Assembly: GCF_025399195.1 (NCBI RefSeq)
Contig: NW_026252143.1
Location: 6,658 to 70,657, forward strand
Direction of reading: 5' to 3'
DNA length: 64,000 nt
Origin: Umbelopsis ramanniana AG
Taxonomy: Eukaryota > Mucoromycota > Umbelopsidomycetes > Umbelopsidales > Umbelopsidaceae
Shown here: positions 20,242 through 33,185 of the stretch, one piece after another
Layout of the letters: each line of letters opens with the position of its first letter
How positions within the stretch are numbered: the stretch's first letter is position 1
Translations under genes and position numbers: made by a program
Notes under the pieces: generated by a model
Seen by the model: the letters and a program-made list of their open reading frames with translations, nothing else
What the model was told of the DNA's origin: nothing
Databases searched by the model: none

Positions 20242-21959
20242 TTATGAATGGGTACTCAACAGCTGGGCAGCCCTTCGCTCATCAGTTCGTCCAATCGACT
20301 CTGCCCTTGTTCTTGCTGGTTGATCCCCAGTGAATGATTCTTGTCTGTTCCGAAGACTCTCCCATTTCTTCAAATGCTGTCGCTCAAATTGAATTTGTGC
20401 TTTCACATATTCTGTGATGGCGCTTGTCACATCGTCTGTTACTTGAATCTTATAATTTGTATTGAGATCTCGCTTCAAATTTTTGTTGACCTTTTCAAGT
20501 CTTCGGTGTATCTCTTGCTCTTGTGCCTTTGCCTGAAAAGCAGCGTATCACATGTGAGTACATCCATGCTGAAAAAAATGGACAATAGCAACACCTTATA
20601 CCTCGTGCATGTCTTCTATCGCGTCGTTGACCTTATCAGCCTTGATGTTGTTAGATGCTTTCAGCTTATTCATGGTTTTGTATTTGGCATCAGTATTTTT
20701 GACAGCGTCATGATGTTGTGCTAACCCTGATAATCGTGCTTCCAAACAATCCTAAAAAAAAAAAAGAGGATATTAGTGGGAAGGCTAAGCGCTCCATGCT
20801 ATGAACTTTGGGCTTACCTTGACACTTTGAGTATTTTTAATTTGATACACAAACGTATCACCGATGACTGCATTTTCAGCTTGAGCCTATCCCGGGATAC
20901 GATGCCAGTAAATTTTTATGCTCTACCCACACCACAATTGTTAATCTATAACTCACTTGCGGCCGCTGCAGTTCTCCACACTCTTGCACTACGTTAGCCA
21001 TTCCTCTGTACGTACTGTCAATAATAAAGTGAGTACTACAGCTACGGGTGTAATTCAAAAGTTTTGAAACTCATTTCAAACTCACTTCTGAATAATTGCA
21101 TTAGTCTCCTTATCAGACAACGAGGACAGTTTGGTTGCCATGTCCAAGTATGCAGAAGACAACGCTGTAAAGAAAATGAAACGTCAGTGTTGAGTTCCAA
21201 TTTGACTATGATAAAAAGCTGCCATCTTCCATAATTGGTTATTTACCTTTCCTGCACTTGAATTTTGCATGAAGTGCCTTGGACGCCGTTTGCAGACCTT
21301 GAATAAAGTTCTGTGTCTGGTTGGCGAGGGTCGAATAGTCCTCATCTGTATCGGCGGGTGTCGAGCTACCTATTCCGAGTCCTCCTTTAAGTTGCTTAAA
21401 CCGAGAAGCTTGCCGATGGAAAGACACTGGCTTGTCTAACGGAAGAAACTAAAAGGAAGTCCACCAACATGGTCAGTTGCGCTAAAGCTTATTTTCACTC
21501 AGCAACCCCCACTCTCGCACAGTATCATCGTACTTACCCCTTGACCACTTTCTACAAACTCTCTGACCAGCTCGCTGGCCTTGAAGCGCGGATGACTGGT
21601 AATACGGTTTATCCATCGCTGCATTCGAGCTATTAATACATTATCCTCGTCGTCTGGACGCTGTCCGTTTGAAGTTGACACAGAAAGGTCTGGTAACGCT
21701 GGTACATATAAATCTTCGTAAAATAATGTGAGATGTGATGCTAGTCGCTCAAACTCTGAATAGGTGCGCTCCCCAGAGCCACTTTTGTTTTGAAAGGTTG
21801 GGAGCGTAGTCTGCAATAGTGCATAACTTAGTCAAGCACTGTGGGGTGTCTTCCTATGTGAAAACTCACCTCTATTTGATAAAGGAATAGGGGGTCCTTT
21901 CTATTAATATCGACTCGTTTGAGTGTTAATGAAAGAAAATCTGTGTGTATGTTTGCCAT
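20242..21959 (-). CDS. VPS17: Sorting nexin Vps17 (retromer SNX-BAR subunit)
   Basis: Vps17 pairs with Vps5 to form the membrane-bending SNX-BAR part of retromer, which recycles cargo such as Vps10 from endosomes to the Golgi. The PX domain begins almost at the start (MANIHTDFLSLTLKRVDI) and reads RTYSEFERLASHLTLFYEDL, then YVPALPD and MQRWINRITSHPRFK, then VREFVESGQGFLPLDK. The block V-P-A-L-P, the RW-x-NR-I helix and the VESGxG motif fit Vps17 better than Vps5 or Snx4. A BAR coiled-coil region follows across five or more exons (ANQTQNFIQGLQTASKALH ... KVNKNLKRDLNTNYKIQVT). The C-terminus is short and polar. Total length is ~430 residues, shorter than many ascomycete Vps17 proteins because the N-terminal disordered region is missing. 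Divergent from RRP12 across 281 bp. Confidence 0.85.
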
Positions 21960-22074
21960 TATGCCGCTTGGTGGCCAAAAAGTTGAAAGCAGGTGAAACT
22001 CCCGGGAACAATGTGAACGAAGAGCACAGTTGAAATGGCAGTCACACTAAACGGGCTCGCTTGAGTCGGTGATC

Positions 22075-22083
22075 AAAAATTTT
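22075..22083. promoter_or_regulatory. AAAAATTTT (RRPE-like) element upstream of RRP12
   Basis: The 9-bp palindrome AAAAATTTT lies 158 bp before the RRP12 start. It matches the core of the rRNA-processing element (RRPE) known from yeast ribosome-biogenesis promoters. An A15 run (about 22089-22103) follows. I saw no clear PAC (GATGAG) partner nearby. Function is inferred. Confidence 0.4.
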
Positions 22084-22240
22084 GGTTGAAAAAAAAAAAA
22101 AAAGTTTCGAGATCATAAAGGTTCATTGTTGCTTCAAGCCGCTGCGAAATTACAAAGCATTTATAAAGCTTGCAACGACCTGAAATCCTTACTGATCTAT
22201 TCAAGTCTTTCCTGTCATACTAATTTCAAACTTGAAAAGT

Positions 22241-25200
22241 ATGGAAGCAAAATTCGCAAAGATCAGGACTCAGATCAACTCCAAGTTGGAGAATCAGAAG
22301 CAGGTTAGAAACGATGTACTGATGTCGCTATTAGCAAAGAATAAGAAACTCACATTTCTGCTATCTAAAGTATGCTGGAACTCTCCAGGCAATTGAAGAG
22401 GTATGCATCAATTTAAAGGTCACGGTATAGCGACTGATGATAGAACCGTACTAAAACATCATCTACAGGCATTGGTGGAACAAAACGCACCTTTGACCCC
22501 AACTGGATATTTTGCAGCAATGGTATATACGAATGAATCTGTCGCTTTAAAGAGATTTGCGAATTTTTGTATAACTTATAGTTTTTCAGATGGCTGCTCT
22601 CCAATCTACCCATGGATCCCCACAAACTAGAGGATGCTTGTTGTACCTGCTTGATGAAGTCTTTCCAGAGTATGTCAAAATTTCTTTCAATATTTCTTAT
22701 CTATACTCAAAACTAATATCGTTGTGAAGACTTCCAGCATCTGTACTTAGACAGAAATGTGCTGATGTTTTGCCCATTTTGTTGGCCGCATTGGAGGAGG
22801 ATAGCGAAGATCAACCTGTTGCCCGATCCACCATTGGTTGTATTGAGCCATTGTTGATTGCACAAGATGCTGCTTTTTGGAACCAGTCACAAGCAAAAAA
22901 GATGTATCAGGCACTTTTGGTGATGAGCGTTGATGCTAAGCCAAAGGTAAGGGATGCATAACAGTCTACCTCTAGATCTGGTGCTGCCTAATTACTTACC
23001 TTTTTCGTTCAGTCTCGAAAGCGTGCTCAAGATGCCGTAAAACACATCTTGTCTAGACCACCTCCCCCTTCTGTTCAACATCCCGCCTCTAACATGACCG
23101 CAGAATTCACCTTGCGTGTCCTTAAAGAAGCCACTAAGAACGATCAAGCCGCAGCACAGAAACTGTTGGCTCTGCTTAAGACCATTGTTCCTTACTGGCC
23201 AGCTTCGGTACGTTCAGATCTTTGTATACATTGGATTTACCAGTAGTCAAGTTCCTAATCAATCTTTCCCATCCAGCAATTTGTTACACTTTGCCAATTG
23301 TTGCTTCACCTTCCAAAGTTCAACAATGCATTCCTCACACAAGCTTCGTTCGAGGTCTTTGAGTCATTGTTCTCTGCCGACAACATTTCATTCGATGATG
23401 AGAAGTTTGCCCAGTTATTACGAGTGAGTTTTGATAGATGGTATCACTTACGTTTACATGAAAGGCTGTGCTAACACATATCATATTTGCTAGTCACTTT
23501 GTGAAATTAAGCCTGCTGGTATTGACGATCGACTTTTACCAACCTGGTTGTTGGTCATTACCAAAGCATATCCAGCTTTTGCCAGGTTTGTACCTTGACA
23601 TTCAACTTTAGAATAAGCTATCATTATCGCTAACTTTTAATTTTTTTTTTACAAAGAATGAATGCCGACTACTGTGCTTCAGAGGTTGCTAACGTGTTCC
23701 CTGTCATCTTCCAAGATTTGGAAGTGGCTTCTAACAACCACGCTATCCTCGCCGGCTGCTTAAGTGCACTCATTCAATATTGCATAACGGATAAAATGAT
23801 TGAAGAAGCCCAGCAAGCAGAGAATACCCTATTGCACCGAATCATTGCAACTGTCGAAAATGGTCTTGGTATCAGATATCAACACGCTTGGGTTCATGTT
23901 TTGACCATTGTGCAAGCTCTCTTCCGTCGACTTCACCGCAATGCAGCTCCTTTGCTTAACCAGTGCCTTTCCCTTTTGGGCGATCTTCGTTTGGCTGCAC
24001 AAGAAACATACAAGGAAGAGCTTGACAAAACTCTTGGTGCTGCCATTGCAACCATGGGACCTGAAGGTTTTTTGAAGATTCTGCCTCTGAACCTCGAGTC
24101 TTCAGCTTCAGCTGGTGGCATTGGTCGCGCCTTTTTGTTGCCACTTCTCATCAAATACACCACAAATACCTCTTTGTCTTACTTTGTCAATGAACTTATG
24201 CCGCTTGGAGATCGACTTACTCAAAAGGCGGAGACATTTTCATCCCAACAATTGGAGTTGCAAGCTAAAGTATACGAGACGCTTGTGAATCAAATTTGGA
24301 GCTTGGTTACCGGATTCTGCGACTTGCCCTATGACCTGCGAACTGCTTTTGACAGCACTGTTGCTGAGAGATTTAGTTCTGTTCTCTATTCACAACCCGA
24401 TCTTCGCCCAACAATTTCACAAGCCCTTCAGTTCCTTGTTCAGAAGAACCAGTCCCTTGCCGCTTCAGCTGCTGATGATGCTGATCTTCAAAAAGCATAT
24501 GGTATCACAAAGACTGAGGCAGAGTTGAACTTGAAGCACATGAGTCAATTCTCTGTCAATTTCTTGGCTGTCTTCTTCAACGTCTACAGTCAAGTACCTC
24601 CCATGTACCGTGGCTTTTTGGGTGAAGTGATCAAAGCATATCTCCAAATCACTCCAGTAGAGGTGAGCAAACCATTTTCTATTTGTGTCATATTGTCTGT
24701 GTATCCACATATTAATTCAATGATTACTTGCAGGAAATCAACAACACCTTTAAGAAGGTCGTAAACCTGCTTGGTGAAGCACTTGCAAACCCAGATCCAA
24801 CTCCTGTCATCAACGATCCATCCGTTCCCCCACCTATGTCCCACACCATGATGGATCTTGCTATCATTATGATTCCATTCTTGGATATTCCATCTGCAGA
24901 ACTGCTTTTCAACGGTGTCACATCTGCATTACTCGGAAAGGAAGATGAACCACTTCTCCAGAAGAAGGCATACAAAGTCATTAACCATTTATCCAGTTGT
25001 GAGAATGGTGTCCAGGTGTTGCAGAAGAACATTGAAAACTTGCAGAACCGTGTCCTTGAGGGCACAGTGACTTGCGCACCTTCCAGCAAAAAAGACAGAA
25101 TCAAGGCTCTTGGCAATATCGTCCGTATCTTGCCGTCCAATGATCTCCATTTGATTCCCTCTATCCTATCCGAGGCTGTCATGGCAACCAAGGAAGTCAA

Positions 25201-26675
25201 CGAAAAGACTCGTGGATTTGCTTTCAACCTTTTGGTAGAGATGGGTAACAAGATGAAGGAAGGAGGAACAGTGGTCAACAGCAAGATTGAAGGCATGGAT
25301 GAGAGCGTTCCTGATGCCGATGCCAACATCACCGAATACTTCACCATGGTGACTGCTGGTCTTGCTGGATCTACTGCCCATATGATCAGCGCTACCGTTA
25401 CTTCTCTCTCTCGCTTATTTTTCGAGTTTAAGGAATCACTTCCTCAACCTCTTTTGTTTGAATTGATGCAAACTATGGAGGTTTTCGTCAACTCCAACAA
25501 CCGTGAAATTGTTAAATCCGCCCTTGGTTTCGTCAAGGTTGCCATCGTTACCTTGGACAGCACCATTATTGGACAGCACCTTCCTCAACTTATCAAGTCA
25601 CTTTTGAACTGTAACAAGCAGCACAAAAGTCATTTCAAATCCAAAGTACGACATATTTTCGAACGTTTGATTCGCTCATTCGGATACGAACAGGTTGCAG
25701 AGAATGTTCCTGAGGATGATAAGAAGTTAGTGTTGAACATCAAGAAGCGCCGTGATCGCTCCAAGCGTGCCAAGAATGCAAACAGGGAAGAGGAGGACGA
25801 GGACATTGAAACTGCTCCACGACAAGCCAAAGTTGCAAAGACTGGCGCAGACGCTTATGAAGAAGCCGTATATGGTAGCGAGAGCGAGATTGAGGATTCT
25901 GATGAGGACGATGCTATGCAAGGAACCAGAGAATCTGGCCGCAATGCCGATAGGAAGACAAAGAAAGAGAAATATGTCACTGAAGCTTATATTCGAGAAG
26001 ATGGAGATGGTCCTCTCGATTTCCTCGATCGCACTGCCATCAGCCGCATTTCTTGTAAGTTTACCTTTTTGCCATTGCTCGAAAACTGCAGTTCAATGTA
26101 CATATGCTGACTCGTTTTATTGCAGCTTCCAAACCACAGCAAAGATCTTTGGCACAAAAAGCAGCATCCAGAGCTGGAGCCTTCCGTTCTGGCGAAGATG
26201 GAAAGCTTGTCATTAACGGCTCGGATAATGAAGCTAGCGGCGACGAAGCTGCAGCAGAAAATAATGAGGCTGAAAACTACTACATGCAAGCTCAGAACAG
26301 TGCTGATGGCTTCACGAGAGGTCAACGTAACAAGATCAAGTGGAAGAAGGGAGGTAATGATGACAGTATGTTCGACGACGAGATGATGGATGTCGACGAT
26401 AAAGAAAAGCGCGTCAAGAAGAAAATTGAACGAAAGATGGATGTCATTGGCAAGGAGTATCGATCAAAGGTAAACAAAGTGTCACTTTTAGGTATGAAAT
26501 ACAGTTTGATCGGGCAAATGACTAAATTGTCCTCTCAATCCTACAGCGTGCTGGTGGTGATGTTAAGATAAAGGGTAAGGCAGACCCACACGCCTATGTA
26601 CCTTTGAGCAAAATTACCAAGAAGAAGGGCAGACATGGCCCTGGCGTTACTTTCACTGGCAAATATAGAAAGTAA
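22241..26675 (+). CDS. RRP12: Ribosomal RNA-processing protein Rrp12 (NUC173 domain)
   Basis: HEAT-repeat protein needed for 90S and pre-40S maturation and for nuclear export of pre-ribosomal subunits. About ten exons give roughly 1,280 residues, close to the yeast protein. The N-terminus is MEAKFAKIRTQINSKLENQK, then GTLQAIEEALVEQN. The NUC173 region follows (NADYCASEVANVFPVIFQDL, AWVHVLTIVQALFRRLHRN). Most of the middle is in two large exons (23658-24664 and about 24733-26053). The C-terminal part is acidic and then basic: KKRRDRSKRAKNANREEEDE, YGSESEIEDSDEDDAMQ, and last KGKADPHAYVPLSKIT ending FTGKYRK, a strongly conserved tail. Early exons are short (some under 60 nt). The gene is convergent with TFIP11, 287 bp away. 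Confidence 0.95.
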
Positions 26676-26962
26676 ATCGAAATACTGAAGTAGAAAAAAA
26701 GAAAAAGTTATATCTGCTATAATTACTGCATTGTACATCCCATCACCATTCCTGATTGCTATAGAAATTCTCATACAAAAACTTATCTTTTTAAAAAATC
26801 TGTAAGCGTGGGGATTATTTGCATTGGCCAAAAGATTTATGGGCAGCGCGGTTAAACGCAAAGTGGGTAGCGTTTCAAGTAGAAGTGGTAAAGATCATGC
26901 AGGTTTATTTCTTTGTTATTGATAGGTTTTGATTTTTATATAAGTACAATGGGTGCTATCGT

Positions 26963-29326
26963 CTATCGAGCTGCTACAACAGCAGGGTTTTCAACGCGCT
27001 CACCGCTTGAGGCTCTATTCATCATTTCCAGACCTTTACGGAATGATGATTTGATAACCGGATTATCGTCAAGACCATAGGATGCAAAGACTTGCTTCCA
27101 CCAAGAGTACCATTGTCCTACTTCATCCCAATTGATATCCATAGGATTCAACGTGACCCACTTGTACAATACGTCCAACCATTTGGGGAAGAATTCATTA
27201 TCAAGCAGTTGGCCAGTCAATACAGGTGAGATCAAATCCTTCCATGCCAGGCACCATACCAATGGATCGAGATTCTGCTCTCGGGGATTGACCACAAATT
27301 CCGTTCTCATTACCTGCGTGAGTTTGGGTAAAATAGACTTGACGATCAATTTCTCCATAGGATTGGCATCCCAAACTTCTTTCCAAGGTTCCAAAATATG
27401 AAGAGCTGATTCGTCTGACGGATGCCATTGTCGTAGAATGACGGAAAGCTTCTGTCGAATGCTTGTAAATATAGCTGAGAGTCGCCAAGCCTTCAGGGTG
27501 GGAAGCCATGGGTGGATCCAGGTGTGAATTTGTACAGGGTCGTTCCGAGGATCCCAGTCGGAGACCGCTTTTGATAGCTTTGGTAATATTAATTGATCAA
27601 TGATGCTTTCATAGATGAAAAGTGGGAGGATAGGTGGTGACCAGGCTTCGAGTAAATGGATGATGGGATCTGCTTCCCTAGGGTTCCATGTGTTGCTAGA
27701 TAAAATCAATACAAAGAGGTTGTCAGTAAACTGAAAAAAAGACAGGCATTGTTTCGCGATTTTCGAATGTGTTTGAACTTACTTTATCGCACTTCGAACC
27801 TTAGGTAGCCAAATCGTGAACATCATCGACTCAAAGGGGGTCATTAGCAAGGTACGTTCGCTCCCCGCGCCACGCCTTCCATTTCTTTGTTTGCCTTGAA
27901 AACCTCCATCAATGTCCATTACATCGTCGTTTCTTGATAAGTCGTCATTACACGGTAAAAGTCGTCGCCATCGAGATACCAAATCAGATGCCCAGGTTGG
28001 AGAACTGAGGACGTCCCATCGAACACAACCGTACTTCATTATAGGAGCCCAAACCGATACAACCATAGCATCCAACCCAAATGCCTTGAATTCTTCAGAG
28101 TATTGCGTCTCTAGTAGCTTGAAATGCTCGCCAAACATTGCTGTAATGTCACCTTGTTCGAAAGCACCAGTTGCCAAAGCACTCTTGGATATTGCTTCAA
28201 TTTCGCGCCCGATTCTTTGCAACTCATCGACACGTTTCATCTCTGCGTCGTCAGAATCCAAACGCTTCTGCAACTGCTCTCTTTCGTGTTCCAAATTTTG
28301 CGCTCGAACTTCCGCTAAACGTTTTTCTCGTGTCAGATGATCCAGATCAGAAAGAGATAAATCAGCTATCAGACGAAGGTTGTGTCGTAGCTCTGGTAGT
28401 CTTGTGGAGGTTTCCAACATGGTTGGGGACTGAGACCGAACCTGAGAAAGAGAGGTTAACTCTCGTGCGGCAGGGCCAGTCATGTCAATGATTTTATCAG
28501 CGACAGGCTGGGAGGCGGCTGATTCCTTGATAATTTCACTAGCAGTCTTGTACACAGTTTTCTGTTTCCTCGGTTTGGAGGGAGTTTCCTCTTTTTCTAC
28601 ACTTGGCGTAAGGGCATCCTTCTTCCAGGCATCTCTACGCTTCTTCGTCTTGGTTGTAACTTCTTCCATTTCTTCGTCAGACGGTACCTCGCCTCGCCTA
28701 GCTGCTTCTTCTTTGTGCTGAGTTGTACGTTCATCAAATCCTTTAAAAGCGATACCCATCCGAGTAGGTCGCTGCTTCGTTTCGATTGGGTTGATAATAC
28801 CTTCACCTTCTGCACCAAGACCTTTGCCTACTTGCCAGCCCATCTTTTGCAGCATTTTCATACCAAACCCAGTACCATGAGATGCAAACTTTGCAAATTC
28901 CTTGTTAACTACTGGAGAGTTCGATGATGCTTGTCTAAAACTACTGCTTCTTGATGTTGCTGAGCCACCTCCTAGACCAGGTCGACTGCTTGAAGGTTCG
29001 GGAGATTCGTTTCTGGACTGCGGCGATTGGGTTCTTGACAGTGGTGAATCAACTTTTGACGGTTTAAAGTTGATTCCAGAAGAAAACTTCGGACGCAACG
29101 ACGCCGCTGCAGGTGAAGGAGCATTGCTACTGTCTTCGTCGTCTTCAGCCCAAATTCCTAACATGGCATCCTCTTTGGTGAACTTGCGACGCTTTCGATG
29201 ACCGGAAAATCCTTCAGCTTCTTCTTCTAAGTCGCGCTCGCTAATATTGAAACTAGCTTTAAAATCGGATCCTTCTTCGTCCGATGAGTCTGATCCATCC
29301 ATGAACTGCTGGCGCCTGCGAGACAT
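26963..29326 (-). CDS. TFIP11: G-patch splicing factor TFIP11 / Ntr1 (Spp382)
   Basis: Activator of the DEAH helicase Prp43/DHX15 in release of the intron-lariat spliceosome. Two exons, joined across an intron at about 27697-27781, give ~760 residues. The N-terminus is Ser/Asp/Glu-rich (MDGSDSSDEEGSDFKASFNI) and contains the Tuftelin N-type block DAMLGIWAEDDED. The G-patch starts at GTGFGMKMLQKMGWQVGKGLG and continues GAEGEGIINPIE. A coiled-coil region (RAQNLEHEREQLQKRLDSD) leads into the GCFC-like C-terminal domain with NTWNPREADPIIHLLEAW, DWDPRNDPVQIHTWIHPWLP and WHPSDESALHILEPWKEVW. The start at 29326 (MSRRRQQF) is preferred over the in-frame ATG at 29344, which adds six residues. Confidence 0.94.
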
Positions 29327-30701
29327 GGTAGCGCAAACTAACAAGGTCCGTACTTTTCACTTGTTTGCCAGCTAGTTTGTTCTGCAATCAAAAAATTAAG
29401 GAAGTCACCTGACTCTGATTTTCATGAGACTTCGGTTTCCTCTCCTTGTCAAGGCAAATTAAAAAGCTCTCTGCTGCAATACTCAAGATTCTATTACACT
29501 ATATGATTGGTGGATTCGATGAAATGAATTTCATATAAAATATAATCATCCACTGAAGTGTCCGAGAAATATTGGTTCTTGATATACAATCAAATTTGCA
29601 GACGAGAAATATTGGCCATGTCGCAACAAGACAGAAAGCATCTGAAGGAAGTCTAGTTGTTGGCAGTGTCTGGAGCTATACTTAACGATTACGTTTGGAA
29701 CTTCATCCATGAGCATGATTATATAGAAAAATATTACAGTACCAATGCAACCATCATTTCAATGCTTTTTATCACCATGGCAAATTAAAGAATCGGTACC
29801 GCCAGGCATACCAACGCAGACCCGATGCTGGACGAATAGCACGCACTGGAGTGCTACAACTTTGTTTGAAGTCATTCTTGGAAAATTAAAAGTTTCAAAT
29901 CTTGCTTAACACGACAAAGAAATTCATAATGCACCAATGATGCTCGAATACCAATACCAAAAATGCCTCATCAACCATACGACACGAAAATAGACTTTCG
30001 AGGCTTGCAAGACAAGAAAGCCCAGAATGAACCTCTCAAGTATTGTGATTGGTCAAATCCACGTTCGCTTACATAAAGTTATCTTCTCATCTATAGTCAT
30101 ACATGGATTGTCCCACATGAACGACATAAATATCAAATCAAGCATATTCACATTGTTTTTGAAGGCTCAGCAATACCCCATTCACCTCAGTTTGGTCATA
30201 CACAGATAATTAATGTATAGGGTACTTCCGATGCAGATGTAGGAGCAACACCTTGGTGTGCCCAACAATGAAGGAATCTTCTGATCCAGACCCCGCAAAC
30301 TTATTTCTGCTGCGCTCGAGAAATGTCAATGTACGGGTTATACATACTGTTTATCCATCAATTGATGGTATGACTGGAAACGTCGGAAAATCACATGTAT
30401 GCTTGCCAAGGTTTCATTGGCCACAGTAGTACGTCAACTTTTCGAACCATAGTCCACGACGACAATTGCAAAGATAATCAAAAGCTATTGAATAATGATC
30501 ATACGTAGAAAGAGAGCATAATAAATGTTAACAATCAATGCCGCTCCCCAAATTAGGATTTTTGATATTAGACAACAGCTTTGGCAATAAATGGGAGCGT
30601 CTTTCACAGAGGTTACACTCGGGATAGGCGGCGTCTCACCCTAATATAAAAACGACGTAAATGTCGATTCTCATTCTTTGTTGAATGCCTAACTGTACTT
30701 T
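29327..30701. other. 1.4-kb divergent intergenic region
   Basis: It lies between TFIP11 (minus) and the Lnt-like gene (plus). The sequence is AT-rich with many short frames; none has a motif or a plausible composition. A TATA-like element sits near the right end. Confidence 0.45.
30645..30652 (+). promoter_or_regulatory. TATA-box-like element (TATAAAAA) of the Lnt-like gene
   Basis: TATAAAAA lies 50 bp before the start codon at 30702, a plausible core promoter spacing. Confidence 0.4.
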
Positions 30702-32530
30702 ATGAAGATAGACTTTTTCAAAAAGGCTAACCTACAGCGCCAGCCGCTTTTACTACTCATCTTCGTGTTGAGGTAAATGACATTACTGAATCTCTTTTGC
30801 GTAGACGATCAGCGTCTGACCCTTGCTTATACTTGTTGTAGTATATTCGGTGTTGGATACCAAAGTATTCCCATTTTTACATGAATATTATTTCCTGTTA
30901 CCCTCTATTACAGTCGATCAGCATGGAGCAACCTTCTACCATTGTATATTGCAAATTTATTTGGAAATGTGCTTGCTTTGCTTGGCTGTTTCAATCTGGA
31001 TCCGACTCCAGGATATGCCGACGTTGGCTTGTTGATCGGTAGGTACTTCTTATCAATCTGACGGATTACTGATCTTAATACTAAATCATCATCATGTTAC
31101 AGGCATAGCGGCTGCTATCAACATCCTCGTCATATTGTGCTATGCCATTGATCACTGGGCATACAACTCGAAGTCAACTTTACTCCGAATTTACACCTTC
31201 CCGTTCCTGTGGACTGGAGCTTGGAACCTATTAGCATGGTATAGTCCATTAGGCGACTTTTTCACTTTCTCGCAAGCTGGTATGTTATGGAATTCATTCC
31301 GGCAGATTGCTTCATTTGGCGGTCGAGCTATGCTGGATTTTCTCATAGCGTGGTTCGGCACTGTCATAGTCGAAACATTGACTGGAGGCAATGAGGACCG
31401 GACTCAGGGTCCGAAGAATGGATATGGAGAATGTGACGATGTCATCAATAAACCAACCGATAGTGACGATTCGCCGCATACCGAGCCCGATCATTTAAAT
31501 GGCAAACAGCCGTTGAAATCAAAGCTTCGAACTATATTCACGCCTCTCAGTATTTACTGTCTCATTTTTTCTGTTCTCCTCGCTTATGGTGGTGGGCAAG
31601 TTAGCATCATCAAGGGCTCGTTCTATCAAACAAGCTACTCGAACTATATTACTCGAGACGTCGTTAGAGCTGGATGTGTAATAGGAAACACGGACGGCAC
31701 GGGTTATACGCTTTCAGACCGACAATATTGGTTTAACCAAACCATACAACTGGCAAACGTAAGTAAACATCAAGTGCATCATCAGTACATGGACATCACT
31801 AAAAATTGCCTCATGTTCATAGGATGGAGCTAAACTTGTTTTATGGTCCGAAGAAACATACCAGACAATGGATGGTTTGGATGAGCAACAGTTCTTGAAC
31901 CAAGCTTCCGCCATCGCGAGTAACAACAGCATTTACCTGGCTTTATCGTACATCAATATTATTGGTGATACTTTCGAAAATCTAATGACCCTCATTGCGC
32001 CAAATGGTACGGTTTTGAGGCGATATAACAAGGCTCATCCTGTAGTGGGTGTGGAAGACCAACCAGCAGGGCCTAATGTGCTGCAATATGTCGATACTCC
32101 TGAATTTGGTCGAATTGGCTTAGGGATATGTTTTGATTACAACTTTCCATCGCTGATAGATCAGGCAGGTCAAAACCAAGTGGATTTAATGCTTCAAGCA
32201 AGTTGGACGTGGGGACCTATCGGCACTTTCCATGCTAGAGGAAACTCACTGAGAGCAATTGAAAATGGGTTTACTATGCTTAGATGTGGTAGTCAGGGTA
32301 TGTCAGGTGTGTTTACCGCAACTAGCGATAGTCCATACCAGCAGCAATTTGCAACACTGTCCAACCAAACCCTTATTTTTCAACTCCCTCGTCTACCTTA
32401 TACAAGAACCACCTATACTGTGTTCAGAGGGGCGTTCGGATGGATATGTCTGGCTTTAGGGCTGCTGTCATTACTGTATCTCATAGTTTCATCTATAATG
32501 CGCAGAGTATCACTCAGACGATCTCACTAA
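30702..32530 (+). CDS. Apolipoprotein N-acyltransferase-like membrane nitrilase
   Basis: Four exons encode a polytopic N-terminal part and a C-terminal carbon-nitrogen hydrolase (nitrilase) domain, the layout of bacterial Lnt. The start MKIDFFKKANLQRQP is a hydrophobic anchor; splicing to exon 2 gives LSRSAWSNLLPLYIANLFGN, then the next exon gives LLIGIAAAINILVILCYAID. The nitrilase domain has the three catalytic positions: Glu in VLWSEETY (near 31845), Lys in RRYNKAHPV (near 32030) and Cys in GIGLGICFDYNFPS-type context (near 32130). The segment MLQASWTWGPIGTFHARGNSLR also matches Lnt-like proteins. A final TM (WICLALGLLSLLYLIV) ends the protein. A 25-residue acidic loop lies before the last TM of the N-terminal half. 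Since fungi lack bacterial lipoproteins, its substrate is unknown. Confidence 0.85.
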
Positions 32531-33185
32531 CGATCGTTTGTGTAATTGTATGTAATATACCATATAAATACTGCTCAACCGGGATGATGGGTAACGTGCT
32601 TTCTGCTTATAGAGGCTGATTCGGCTTTGTGTGGCTGCAGCCCAATCTTGCAAAATCTCCTTTTCCGATCATCTGTGGTATAGTCAGCGACATCAGCCAC
32701 CCCAATGAGATTTCACATAAAGAAGTATGTCTTGGTTTGTTGCACGGAAAATCTTTATGATTCCATCGATTCCATCGATTCTAAGCATTTGCAGACCTCA
32801 CCTTTGATCAATAATCCGTTTATATAACAGCGTATATCAAAAGTTTGTTTATTCCAGGTATTACTGCAATGATATTCCCTCGTATAAATGTTTTCATTTT
32901 ATCTTCGTCCTCAAAAATTGGTTCTCATGGGGCTACTACATCACTTCTCATCAATATCACGATTAACAAGGTAATACTGAAAACCATCTACTAATAGTAA
33001 ACTGGATACGTGTATTAACACGACTGTGGTGATAACTGAGCCACAGGAATCCAAATGATGTGAGTGCGCAGTTTTGCACGAGATCAAGGTCGCACGGAGA
33101 CAGCTATTGAAACGTATAACTAAAGGGCGTCCGCGGCCACATAGTCGCCGAAGTTACAAGTTTTCTGCTTCCCTAGCCAAAAAAA
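32531..33185. other. Intergenic region
   Basis: It separates two plus-strand genes. There is a short duplicated unit ATTCCATCG near 32760-32780. Nothing else of note. Confidence 0.4.

Noticed and set aside
30801-30912. Exon starting at 30841 in the Lnt-like gene (peptide SIFGVGYQSIP)
   Set aside because: It runs into a TGA in frame. Extending intron 1 to the acceptor before 30913 restores the conserved frame.
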